Of a stretch of 20,122 bases of DNA, positions 7,858 to 14,726 are shown piece by piece. Numbering within the stretch: the stretch's first letter is position 1; each line of letters opens with the position of its first letter. The notes under the pieces were generated by a model, which saw only the letters and a program-made list of their open reading frames with translations, was not told the DNA's origin and made no database searches. A program made the position numbers and the translations under genes. The DNA is from an uncultured Limnohabitans sp. (lineage in GTDB: Bacteria; Pseudomonadota; Gammaproteobacteria; Burkholderiales; Burkholderiaceae_C), in contig CALEYZ010000140.1 in NCBI GenBank assembly GCA_937928195.1, forward strand, positions 1 through 20,122, in the 5' to 3' direction.

Positions 7858-8529
7858 ATGAGCGATCTTGGCGCCCGTCGACTGCCGTCCCCCCCTCAGG
7901 CAGATCCCAAGCATTTGGCCCAATTGCGAGAGATTGCGGTTCCATTGCTTTCAGACAATCTGCACCGCGGCACAGGCAGCATGGGCATAATGCCGTATCA
8001 CAAACCAAGCAAATGGACCATGGCTGGCACAGCTGTCACAGTGCGGTCTCGCGGCGGCGATAACTTAACGGCACTTCGAGCCTTGGATTACTGCAGACCC
8101 GGTGACATTTTGGTCATCGATGCAGGCGGCGATCTCAGCAATGCTGTGATTGGCGGCATCATCAGTGCAGGTGCCGCCATGCTGGGTTTGGCGGGGATGG
8201 TGATCGATGGTGCAATTCGAGATGTGGCGGAGATTCGCGAGCGTGAATTTCCCATGTACGCAAGAGGTGTCAACCATCGAGGCCCCTACAAAAATGGCCC
8301 TGGTGAAATCAATGTCACCGTATCAATTGGCGGAATGGTTGTACATCCAGGCGACATCATTGTCGGCGACCAGGATGGCTTACTGGCTTTCCCAGCCTCT
8401 GAAGCGGCCACGTTGATTGAAAAAGCATTGATTCAACACCATAAAGAAGAACAACAAATGCTTGAGATCAACCAAGGTCGCTGGGATCGGTCTTTCCTGG
8501 CCGCATTGGAAGCCAAGGTCATCAACTGA
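7858..8529 (+). CDS. RraA family protein (HMG/CHA aldolase or oxaloacetate decarboxylase-like)
   Basis: The 223-residue product has the RraA/demethylmenaquinone-methyltransferase-like fold. Members cleave 4-hydroxy-4-methyl-2-oxoglutarate or 4-carboxy-4-hydroxy-2-oxoadipate to pyruvate plus a second 2-oxo acid, decarboxylate oxaloacetate, or (RraA proper) inhibit RNase E. The aldolase-type active-site pattern G-X20-RD-X2-E is intact: G100, R121-D122, E125. GDILVIDAGGD (82-92) and the PGD..VGDQDGLLAFP segment are also present. This favours an enzyme over the RNase E inhibitor. The ATG at 7858 is chosen over an upstream in-frame ATG at 7810 because AAAAGGA lies just before it and the family homology begins there. 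It is the first gene of the operon; the carrier-protein gene begins 7 bases later. Confidence 0.85.
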   Translation: MSDLGARRLPSPPQADPKHLAQLREIAVPLLSDNLHRGTGSMGIMPYHKPSKWTMAGTAVTVRSRGGDNLTALRALDYCRPGDILVIDAGGDLSNAVIGGIISAGAAMLGLAGMVIDGAIRDVAEIREREFPMYARGVNHRGPYKNGPGEINVTVSIGGMVVHPGDIIVGDQDGLLAFPASEAATLIEKALIQHHKEEQQMLEINQGRWDRSFLAALEAKVIN

Positions 8530-8536
8530 GCATGTG

Positions 8537-8965
8537 ATGGACTTGTCTCACATGAAAGCGGCCATTGAGTCAATGGCCGCATCGGAGCTCAGTGAAATGA
8601 CGCTCACACATGAAGGATGGACCCTTCGTTTGGTGAAGCAGAATTCAAACACGATAGATCCACCTTCACCCGCTTCGAATCAGGCCAGCGAGCTTGATGC
8701 GACAGCACCTGAGCGCATCCATCACATTTTGGCACCGGTCTTTGGCTTGGTGCACCTTCAACCCGCACCGGGGCAAGCCGCTTATGTTCAAGTAGGTGAT
8801 AGGGTCACACGGGGCCAAACTGTTTGCACCATTGAAGCCATGAAAGTATTCAATGAAGTTTGCGCAGAATCAGCCGGTCGAGTGTCTTCAATCCATGTCA
8901 GCAGTGGCAGCGAAGTAGAAGCAGGCCAGGTGATCGTAGAGATAGAACTGGATGAGCATGTTTGA
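8537..8965 (+). CDS. Biotin carboxyl carrier protein (AccB-like)
   Basis: Carries biotin between a biotin carboxylase and a carboxyltransferase. The 142 residues comprise an AccB-like N-terminal helix (MDLSHMKAAIESMAASELSE), a Pro/Ser/Ala-rich linker (about 40-58) and a C-terminal biotinyl domain (about 62-140). The biotinyl motif EAMKV is intact, with the lysine at 103. A thumb-like insert (QPAPGQA, 75-81) is present as in AccB. The start at 8537 is chosen by homology to AccB N-termini; a GTG at 8534 and an in-frame ATG at 8462 inside the RraA gene are less likely. It overlaps the biotin carboxylase gene by 14 bases. No accA/accD is near, so it probably serves the KipI/KipA-type partner encoded downstream, not fatty-acid synthesis. 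Confidence 0.92.
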   Translation: MDLSHMKAAIESMAASELSEMTLTHEGWTLRLVKQNSNTIDPPSPASNQASELDATAPERIHHILAPVFGLVHLQPAPGQAAYVQVGDRVTRGQTVCTIEAMKVFNEVCAESAGRVSSIHVSSGSEVEAGQVIVEIELDEHV

Positions 8966-10310
8966 TTCAGTTTTAATCGCCAACCGGGGAGAAATTGCAT
9001 TGCGCATTTTGCGAGCATGCAAACTCTTGAAGCTGCGCACGATCATGGTTTATTCAAGCGCAGATCAGCACGCACCCTATTTGAAGTTGGCCGATGAAGC
9101 CTATTGCATTGGACCCGGCACTGCCAAAGAAAGTTACCTTAAGCACTCTGCCATTTTGTCAGCGGCAGAAATCAGCGGCGCTCAAGCCATACATCCAGGC
9201 TACGGCTTTTTGTCTGAAAACGCAGCGTTTGCAGAGCACGTCATACAAGCTGGCAAAACCTTCATTGGCCCTCCCCCCGAGTGCATCAGACTGATGGGCG
9301 ACAAAGTGTCCGCCAAACAGGCCATGCGAGCTGCAGGCATTCCGTGTGTTCCTGGACCAGACACATCGTTGCCAAAGGACATGACGGAAATTCAACGCAT
9401 CGCCCATGACATTGGGTTTCCAGTCATCATCAAGGCTGCAGGCGGTGGTGGCGGACGTGGGATGCGTGTGGTGCATAGCGCCTCACAACTTCAAACCGCA
9501 CTTGCAGTGACTCAAGAAGAAGCGGCACAAGCATTTGGCAACCCGGAGGTCTACATTGAAAAATTCTTGACGCATCCGCGTCACGTAGAAATTCAAATTT
9601 TGGCGGATCAACACGGCTCTGCCATCTGGCTCGGATCTCGAGATTGCTCTTTACAACGACGTCATCAGAAAGTCATTGAAGAGGCTCCAGCACCGCTCAT
9701 TTCAGCCGAGTTATTGAATCAAGTGGGACAACTCTGCGCCAATGCATGCAAATCAATGGGCTATCACGGCGTGGGGACGTTTGAGTTCTTATACGAAGAC
9801 GGCGCTTTTTATTTCATTGAAATGAACACACGTTTGCAGGTTGAGCACACCGTCACAGAAATGACCACCGGCATTGACATTGTGGAACAGCAACTCAAGA
9901 TGGCCATGGGTGAGCACTTGAGCTTGCGGCAGTCAGACATTGCATGTCATGGGCATGCCATCGAATGTCGTATCAATGCAGAGGATCCCGTCAGTTTTTT
10001 ACCTTCGGCGGGGAAAATCACGGATTGGCACATGCCAGGAGGCTGGGGAGTCCGTATCGACTCCCATGCGGGTACAAGTTATACCGTTCCACCCTACTAC
10101 GATGCCATGATTGGCAAATTAATTGTTCATGGGCTCGATCGCGCAGATGCGTTGCGCCGGATGTGCTTGGCGCTACATGAGATGCACATTGGTGGTATTT
10201 CTAGCAATTTACCTCTTCACAGAGACCTGATCGCAGATTCAAGCTTCATCACTGGTGGCGTTGACATTCACCATCTTGAACGGTTGCTCAAACAGAGAGC
10301 GATGGCATGA
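8952..10310 (+). CDS. Biotin carboxylase (AccC-like)
   Basis: ATP-grasp enzyme that carboxylates carrier-bound biotin using bicarbonate and ATP. The 452 residues are the usual AccC length, without fused carboxyltransferase or carrier domains. N-terminal FDSVLIANRGEIALRILRA, HPGYGFLSEN (81-90), the glycine-rich loop GGGGGRGMR (164-172) after K161, RDCSLQRRHQK (230-240) and EMNTRLQVEH (290-299) are all intact, so it should be active. ATG at 8958 is an alternative start. It overlaps the carrier gene by 14 bases and the PxpB gene by 4 bases (ATGA), implying translational coupling. The genetic setting, between a carrier and KipI/KipA homologues, suggests a dedicated carboxylase distinct from housekeeping acetyl-CoA carboxylase. 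Confidence 0.95.
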   Translation: MSMFDSVLIANRGEIALRILRACKLLKLRTIMVYSSADQHAPYLKLADEAYCIGPGTAKESYLKHSAILSAAEISGAQAIHPGYGFLSENAAFAEHVIQAGKTFIGPPPECIRLMGDKVSAKQAMRAAGIPCVPGPDTSLPKDMTEIQRIAHDIGFPVIIKAAGGGGGRGMRVVHSASQLQTALAVTQEEAAQAFGNPEVYIEKFLTHPRHVEIQILADQHGSAIWLGSRDCSLQRRHQKVIEEAPAPLISAELLNQVGQLCANACKSMGYHGVGTFEFLYEDGAFYFIEMNTRLQVEHTVTEMTTGIDIVEQQLKMAMGEHLSLRQSDIACHGHAIECRINAEDPVSFLPSAGKITDWHMPGGWGVRIDSHAGTSYTVPPYYDAMIGKLIVHGLDRADALRRMCLALHEMHIGGISSNLPLHRDLIADSSFITGGVDIHHLERLLKQRAMA

Positions 10311-10969
10311 TGGAACTCGTGCCTCAGTTCAGTTTACTTGGCACCACAGCGGCCTTGTTTGAAGCACCAGGAACGGGCATGGATCTGCATCGTCAACAAC
10401 GTATCTGGTCGTTGGCGGCAGAAGCACAAACTTGGCCTGAAGTTCAAGAAGCAGTCCCTGGCATGAACAACCTCATGCTGGCATTTGCCAGGCCACCAGA
10501 AAACATCGAAACATTGCGCAGCAAGCTCATAGCAGCTTGGGATAAGGCGCAACCTATTCGCTTGGCTGGTCGGGAATTTGAACTCCCAGTCATTTACGGC
10601 GGAGAAGGTGGCCCTCATATGAACGATGTCATTGCACACACAGGACTGAGCATTGACGACATCGTTCAACTGCACAGTAGCCCCGTGTATGACGTCTACG
10701 CCTTGGGCAGTCACCCTGGGTATTGCTACTTGGGCGGCATGGACGAACGTATTGCAACACCTCGGCGAAAAGCACCCGTTCTCAAAATTCCGGGTGGATC
10801 TGTGTCCATTGGTGGCTTTCAAACAGGTGTGTCTGCTTCAGAAGGTCCAAGTGGATGGAACACCATCGGCGCAACCCACATGGTCTTTTTTGATGCGCAG
10901 AAATCCATGCCAGCATTGCTACAACCAGGTGATCGAATTCGATTTCGAATTCAGAAAGTCATTCGATGA
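10307..10969 (+). CDS. pxpB: PxpB/KipI-like subunit (5-oxoprolinase subunit B; AHS1/CT_C_D family)
   Basis: Homologue of the 5-oxoprolinase B subunit, Bacillus KipI and one half of the carboxyltransferase region of urea carboxylase. The 220 residues show EAVPGMNNLML (48-58), PVIYGGEGGP (94-103), the HPGYCYLGG segment (136-144), ATPRRKAP (150-157), PGGSVSIGGFQTGV (162-175), GWNTIG and a C-terminal LLQPGDRIRF. Compared with my memory of E. coli YbgJ (GFQPGFPYLGG), the HPGYCYLGG segment is altered, so substrate may differ. It overlaps the biotin carboxylase and PxpC genes by 4 bases each. In PxpABC the B and C subunits act together in ATP-dependent opening of 5-oxoproline; here a link to carboxylation is inferred from the flanking biotin genes. 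Confidence 0.88.
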   Translation: MMELVPQFSLLGTTAALFEAPGTGMDLHRQQRIWSLAAEAQTWPEVQEAVPGMNNLMLAFARPPENIETLRSKLIAAWDKAQPIRLAGREFELPVIYGGEGGPHMNDVIAHTGLSIDDIVQLHSSPVYDVYALGSHPGYCYLGGMDERIATPRRKAPVLKIPGGSVSIGGFQTGVSASEGPSGWNTIGATHMVFFDAQKSMPALLQPGDRIRFRIQKVIR

Positions 10970-11952
10970 TTGAAGTGCTGGCCACTGGTGCTCTCAACAC
11001 TGTGCAAGACTTGGGTCGGCACGAATGCCTACGCTGGGGGGTAGGAACAGCTGGCGCCATGGATGATTTAGCGTTGTCGGCGGGCAACTGCTTGCTGGGC
11101 AATGAAAGCAACGCAGCGGGCATTGAAGTTCAAGTATTCCCATTCAAAATTAAGTTTTTAGCAGATTGTCACTTTGCTTTGACAGGCGCCGACTGTGATG
11201 CGCAATTGGACATGCGAGACATACTGCCATGGTTCTCTCACTTTGCCAAAGCCGGGCAAACACTGAACATTCGTTTGCCTCGTTTAGGCAACCATCGAAC
11301 CAGTCGTGCTTATCTTTGTTTAGCGGGTGGACTGGATGTTCCTCGGGTCTTGAATTCTCGCAGCACACAAATGCGAGGTTCTTTTGGCGGCCATCAAGGC
11401 CGTCCTCTTCGAGCGGGTGATGTGTTGGCAACGCTGCAACACCATGACCATGTTTGCACCTCTCAAGGTATTTTGCCGCCAGAGATCAGCATGCCCTTAA
11501 CGCAAGATGGTTGTCGAGCCGTGAGGGTCTTGCCTGCTGCAGAGTATTTGCACTACAGTGAAACTTCTCAGGCTCAACTCTGGCACTGCGAATGGAAAAT
11601 CACCCCGCAAAGTGATCGATATGGTTTTCGTTTGGCAGGGGATGCGTTGCAATTGAAAGCGCCACTGGAAATGCGGTCTCATGGCATCGTGCCAGGCGTC
11701 ATCCAAGTCCCCCCCGACGGGCAGCCCATTGTTCAAATGCGTGATGCCCAACCGACCGGCGGTTATCCCAAAGTAGGCACCATCATCCAAGCAGACTTAT
11801 GGCGATTCGCACAACTGCCCATTGGCAGCCGTGTCCGTTTTATTGAAACCACTTGGAATGATGCACTTGAAGCGCAATTGCAAAACCAACATTGGCTGAA
11901 TGAAATCAAGCGACAGGCCCGTCTGCTTTCAGATGTGCGGGGGACGGCATGA
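10966..11952 (+). CDS. pxpC: PxpC/KipA-like subunit (5-oxoprolinase subunit C; AHS2/CT_A_B family)
   Basis: Homologue of 5-oxoprolinase subunit C, KipA and the second half of the urea carboxylase carboxyltransferase region. The 328 residues keep the family landmarks: NTVQDLGR (11-18), GTAGAMDDLAL (27-37), ALTGAD (71-76), YLCLAGGLDVPRVLNSRST (116-134), GSFGGHQGRPLRAGD (138-152), QSDRYGFRL, PGVIQVPPDGQPIV and TGGYPKVGTI. It overlaps both neighbours by 4 bases (ATGA), so B and C subunits should be made in step. B and C homologues are separate genes here, not fused as in urea carboxylase. The role is assigned by family; the substrate is not determinable. Confidence 0.9.
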   Translation: MIEVLATGALNTVQDLGRHECLRWGVGTAGAMDDLALSAGNCLLGNESNAAGIEVQVFPFKIKFLADCHFALTGADCDAQLDMRDILPWFSHFAKAGQTLNIRLPRLGNHRTSRAYLCLAGGLDVPRVLNSRSTQMRGSFGGHQGRPLRAGDVLATLQHHDHVCTSQGILPPEISMPLTQDGCRAVRVLPAAEYLHYSETSQAQLWHCEWKITPQSDRYGFRLAGDALQLKAPLEMRSHGIVPGVIQVPPDGQPIVQMRDAQPTGGYPKVGTIIQADLWRFAQLPIGSRVRFIETTWNDALEAQLQNQHWLNEIKRQARLLSDVRGTA

Positions 11953-12392
11953 CGCACGATACGCAAAACACCATGGACTTCAATTCAGCTCAATTCAGAG
12001 AACAAATCAATGAGTGGCTTCAGGGCACCCAAATCCAAACCTTTGAATTGAGCGGTCCAGAAACAAGGATCTGCATCCACCAGCCTCAAAAAACAGAACG
12101 CCTCAAAGACCGCGCCACCTTTTCGCCAACCGAGGTATCTGTTTTTGTAAATGCTGGCTCTGTTGGCATTGTCCAGCTTGCACACCCGTTGCGCGATGCA
12201 CCCTTCGTCCATCTTGGCGAGCGTGTACAAAAGAATCAAATCTTGGCACTCTTGCAGATTGGACAAATCTTTATCCCAGTACGAGCACCTCACAATGCCT
12301 TTCTAGAGACCATTCTGGTGGCACACCGATCGACTGTGGGTTATGGCACCCATTTGATGATTTTGAAAAAAGATGAAGACGATGCAAATTGA
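11949..12392 (+). CDS. Degenerate biotin carboxyl carrier-like protein lacking the biotin lysine
   Basis: The 147 residues have the layout of an AccB-type carrier: an N-terminal MDFNSAQFREQINEWL helix, a segment like the AccB N-domain (FELSGPETRICI), then a lipoyl/biotinyl-like beta domain (about 66-142) with AHPLRDAPFVHLGERVQKNQ and a terminal GYGTHLMIL strand. Where biotinylated carriers have EAMK, this protein has QIGQ (103-106), followed by IFIPVRAP. Q106 replaces the biotin-accepting lysine, so it should not be biotinylated. The frame is open and overlaps both neighbours (4 and 20 bases), so it is unlikely to be a decayed pseudogene. A structural, scaffold or decoy-carrier role is possible. 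ATG at 11973 is an alternative start. Homology was judged by eye. Confidence 0.75.
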   Translation: MTHDTQNTMDFNSAQFREQINEWLQGTQIQTFELSGPETRICIHQPQKTERLKDRATFSPTEVSVFVNAGSVGIVQLAHPLRDAPFVHLGERVQKNQILALLQIGQIFIPVRAPHNAFLETILVAHRSTVGYGTHLMILKKDEDDAN

Positions 12393-13164
12393 CTTGAACG
12401 CAGATGTTGGTGAAGGTCTAGGCCCTTGGAAAATGGGAGAAGACAGTGCTTTATTTGACATTATTTCGTCTGCCAACATTGCATGTGGCTTCCATGCGGG
12501 CGATCCGCTCATCATGTCAAAGACCTTGAAGTTGGCCAAGCTGCGCGGCATCGAAATCGGCGCACACGTTGGCTTTCCTGATCTGCAGGGTTTTGGTCGA
12601 CGTGTCATGCACATCGACATTGAAGAACTCAGCGCCATGGTGGTCTACCAATTGGGTGCTTTGGCAGGATTGGCACAAGCAGCAGGTTGTCGCATGACGC
12701 ACATGAGTTTTCACGGCGCATTGGGCAATATGGTTGCTGCAGATCCACTGTTGGCCAATCCACTGATCAAAGCTGTGGCGGATTACGACAGTGCGCTCAT
12801 TGTGAGTTCATCTTCCAGCAGAGCGATTGAAGACGCCTGTGCAACATATGGGTTAACAGTCGCAACTTCTTTTTTAGCAGACCGCGCTTATGACAAAGAG
12901 GGTTTGCTGGTGCCCCGCAAACTTCCGAATTCGGTCATCCATGACAAGCAGCAAGTGCTAGCGCGCATCAAGCAATTGCTAGAGACAGGCACCGTCACCA
13001 CCTACACGAACGAGATCATTGCCGCCAAAGCGCAGTCGATTTTGGTACATGGCGACACACCAGGCTCTGTCGCTTTGGCACAGGCAATTCGACTCGAAAT
13101 TGAAAAGCAAGGCGGGAAAATTGTGCCCATTTCCCAACAAATCTCAGGGTTAAACCCATCATAA
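12373..13164 (+). CDS. pxpA: PxpA-like LamB/YcsF family protein (5-oxoprolinase subunit A homologue)
   Basis: Homologue of the A subunit of ATP-dependent 5-oxoprolinase, which with PxpB/PxpC opens 5-oxoproline to glutamate. The 263 residues show IDLNADVGEG (6-15), SANIACGFHAGDP (33-45), IGAHVGFPDLQGFGRR (62-77), YQLGAL (92-97), FHGALGN (113-119), ADRAYDKEGLLVPR and VHGDTPGS. Relative to E. coli YbgL, HVKPHGMLYN is HMSFHGALGN here (residues 110-119) and AHPSFPD is AHVGFPD, so the lysine and tyrosine of that motif are missing. This suggests a diverged subgroup, perhaps with another substrate. It overlaps the degenerate carrier gene by 20 bases if the ATG at 12373 is used, or 11 if the ATG at 12382 is used. 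Last gene of the first operon. Confidence 0.88.
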   Translation: MKTMQIDLNADVGEGLGPWKMGEDSALFDIISSANIACGFHAGDPLIMSKTLKLAKLRGIEIGAHVGFPDLQGFGRRVMHIDIEELSAMVVYQLGALAGLAQAAGCRMTHMSFHGALGNMVAADPLLANPLIKAVADYDSALIVSSSSSRAIEDACATYGLTVATSFLADRAYDKEGLLVPRKLPNSVIHDKQQVLARIKQLLETGTVTTYTNEIIAAKAQSILVHGDTPGSVALAQAIRLEIEKQGGKIVPISQQISGLNPS

Positions 13165-13175
13165 GACGAACTTAT
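13161..13175 (+). promoter_or_regulatory. LysR-type box 3 (T-N11-A dyad)
   Basis: ATAAGACGAACTTAT has the same ATAAG/CTTAT arms and 5-base centre as the box at 7741. It begins on the pxpA stop codon and ends 20 bases before a candidate -35 at 13196. Its centre is near -62 relative to the predicted start of the SDR/transporter operon. Confidence 0.6.
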
Positions 13176-13195
13176 TGCCACACAGTGATTCCGTC

Positions 13196-13223
13196 TTGGC
13201 GTACATCTTCACGTCCCTATAAA
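13196..13223 (+). promoter_or_regulatory. Predicted promoter of the SDR-transporter operon
   Basis: TTGGCG (13196-13201), a 16-base spacer and TATAAA (13218-13223) give a start of transcription near 13230 and a short leader holding AAGGA (13237-13241) before the ATG at 13247. The poor -35 and the LysR-type box upstream suggest activator dependence. Confidence 0.5.
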
Positions 13224-13246
13224 TTCTTCATTAATCAAGGATCTCT

Positions 13247-13999
13247 ATGCCTTTTTCGGACTACAAAACAGCTCTCGTCACCGGCGCCTCGTCTGGCATC
13301 GGAGCCGCTGCCGTTCGCCGATTGTGCAAAGAAGGCATCGAAGTTCACGCGTTGGCTCGGTCGCATGATGCATTGGACGCACTGTCTAAAGAAACAGGAT
13401 GCACAGTCCATGCCGTAGATGTCAGTGACCTGAACGCCATCACGCGCATTGCACAGGCGACCTCCTTTGACATTTTGATCAACAACGCAGGAGTTGACCG
13501 TCCGCGCTCATTTCTCAAAGCAACAGCGGAAGATATTGACCTGCTGGTCGACGTCAATCTTCGTGCAGTTCTGCATTTGTGCCGATTGGTCGTACCTGGC
13601 ATGTATGAACGCGATCGAGGCCATGTGGTCAACATCTCGTCCATTGCTGGCGCCTATAACTTCAATGGCAACAGCACTTATCACGCCACGAAAGCGGCTG
13701 TCAGCATGCTGTCACGCCAGCTTCGCGTTGACGCTTTTGGTAAGCGGGTGCGCGTCACTGAGATTTGCCCAGGTCGAGTCGCTACTGACATCTTTGCACA
13801 CGTTCATGGCAACTCCAAGGAAATCCGCGAGCGGTTCATCGATGGGTTTGAACTTCCACAAGCCGAAGACATTGCTGATGCCATTGCATTCGCCATTGCA
13901 GCCCCTATCGCTGTCAATGTTGGTCATATGGAAATAACACCGACGCTTCAAGTTCCAGGTGGCTTGTCAACGGCGCGGCCACAAAGTCAAGCCACTTAA
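13247..13999 (+). CDS. Short-chain dehydrogenase/reductase, YdfG-like (3-hydroxy acid dehydrogenase type)
   Basis: NAD(P)-dependent oxidoreductase of the classical SDR family, 250 residues. Cofactor motif TGASSGIG (12-19), NNAG (79-82), N104, and the catalytic set S132, Y145, K149 (YHATK) are intact. R38 at the end of the second strand (LARS) suggests NADP preference. The layout, PGM.ERDRGHVVNISS and the C-terminal VNVGHMEITPTLQ resemble E. coli YdfG, which oxidises serine and 3-hydroxy acids, so a small hydroxy-acid substrate is plausible but unproven. AAGGA lies 5 bases before the start. It heads a transcription unit with an amino-acid-type ABC importer, 23 bases upstream of the first permease gene. 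Confidence 0.88.
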   Translation: MPFSDYKTALVTGASSGIGAAAVRRLCKEGIEVHALARSHDALDALSKETGCTVHAVDVSDLNAITRIAQATSFDILINNAGVDRPRSFLKATAEDIDLLVDVNLRAVLHLCRLVVPGMYERDRGHVVNISSIAGAYNFNGNSTYHATKAAVSMLSRQLRVDAFGKRVRVTEICPGRVATDIFAHVHGNSKEIRERFIDGFELPQAEDIADAIAFAIAAPIAVNVGHMEITPTLQVPGGLSTARPQSQAT

Positions 14000-14022
14000 C
14001 GCTCTAGACCAGACTTGCTCTT

Positions 14023-14724
14023 ATGAAAGATTTCAACCTCATGGCCTTGCTGCTGAACCCCGAGTTCAGCAGCATGCTCGTGTCAGGTCTGAAAGTCACT
14101 TTGTGGGTGGCATTGGGTTCGTGGATCTTGGCCATGACTTTGGCGGTTGTTTTACTGGCCGTCCGGTTCTCACCAAATCGCATGGCGCAATCTGCAGTTG
14201 AAGCATATGTCTCCTACCACCGGAACATCCCGACGCTGGTTCAGATGATGCTTTGGTATTTTGGCATTGCCAATTTTTTGCCTGCAAACATCCAAGCTTG
14301 GCTTTCGGAAAACCAAGCTGAGGCTGTGTTTGCCATCATTGCCCTTGGCTTGTGCCAGGCAGCCTATTTCAGCGAAGACCTTCGCTCTGGATTTCGTGCG
14401 GTCCCAACCGGACAAGCTGAAGCCGCGCGTGCACTTGGACACAGCTATCTGGGCAGCATGCGTTTTGTTTTGATGCCGCAAGCTGTTCGCAATGCCATTC
14501 CAGCACTCATTAACCATAGCGTGTCGTTGTTCAAAAACAGCAGTTTGGCCATGGCCATTGGCGCGGCGGAATTAACCCATGCAGTCAAAGAAATTGAAAG
14601 CCGAACGTTTCGCGCTTTTGAGTCTTACCTTATTGCAACCATCCTCTACTTGGTCATTTCTTTGTTGATCATGGCCATTGGCGCTTGGATTGAGCGGCGG
14701 TCAGCACTCCAATCGGCGAGATAA
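14023..14724 (+). CDS. Polar amino-acid ABC transporter permease (GltJ/HisM-like)
   Basis: Inner-membrane permease of the PAAT importer family, 233 residues. About five hydrophobic segments are visible, starting with VTLWVALGSWILAMTLAVVL and ending with LIATILYLVISLLIMAIGAW. The EAA loop that contacts the ATPase is GFRAVPTGQAEAARALGHSY (the usual E-A-A-xxx-G pattern). The short HRNIPTLVQMMLWYF segment is typical of the family. No strong Shine-Dalgarno is seen; an ATG at 14041 is an alternative start. It pairs with the next permease gene, 2 bases downstream, as a heterodimer. The solute is an amino acid or amino-acid-like compound, identity unknown. Confidence 0.92.
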   Translation: MKDFNLMALLLNPEFSSMLVSGLKVTLWVALGSWILAMTLAVVLLAVRFSPNRMAQSAVEAYVSYHRNIPTLVQMMLWYFGIANFLPANIQAWLSENQAEAVFAIIALGLCQAAYFSEDLRSGFRAVPTGQAEAARALGHSYLGSMRFVLMPQAVRNAIPALINHSVSLFKNSSLAMAIGAAELTHAVKEIESRTFRAFESYLIATILYLVISLLIMAIGAWIERRSALQSAR

Positions 14725-14726
14725 CG

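Noticed and set aside
8537..10310. Housekeeping acetyl-CoA carboxylase accB-accC
   Set aside because: The genes are embedded in a LysR-linked operon with PxpB/PxpC/PxpA homologues, aroQ is not next to them and accA/accD are absent; the proteins are AccB/AccC-like, but the context argues for a dedicated carboxylase. I therefore gave no accB/accC symbol.
10307..11952. Urea amidolyase or allophanate hydrolase
   Set aside because: No amidase (allophanate hydrolase) domain is in the window and the carboxylase is not a fused urea carboxylase; KipI/KipA homologues are often misnamed allophanate hydrolase subunits.
11949..12392. Degenerate carrier gene as a pseudogene
   Set aside because: The frame is intact, overlaps both neighbours in coupled fashion and keeps the beta-domain pattern; only the biotin site differs.
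13163..13197. AAGACG...CGTCTT inverted repeat after pxpA as a terminator
   Set aside because: The arms are only 6 bases with a 23-base loop and no T run follows; the stretch is better explained by the LysR-type box and the next promoter.
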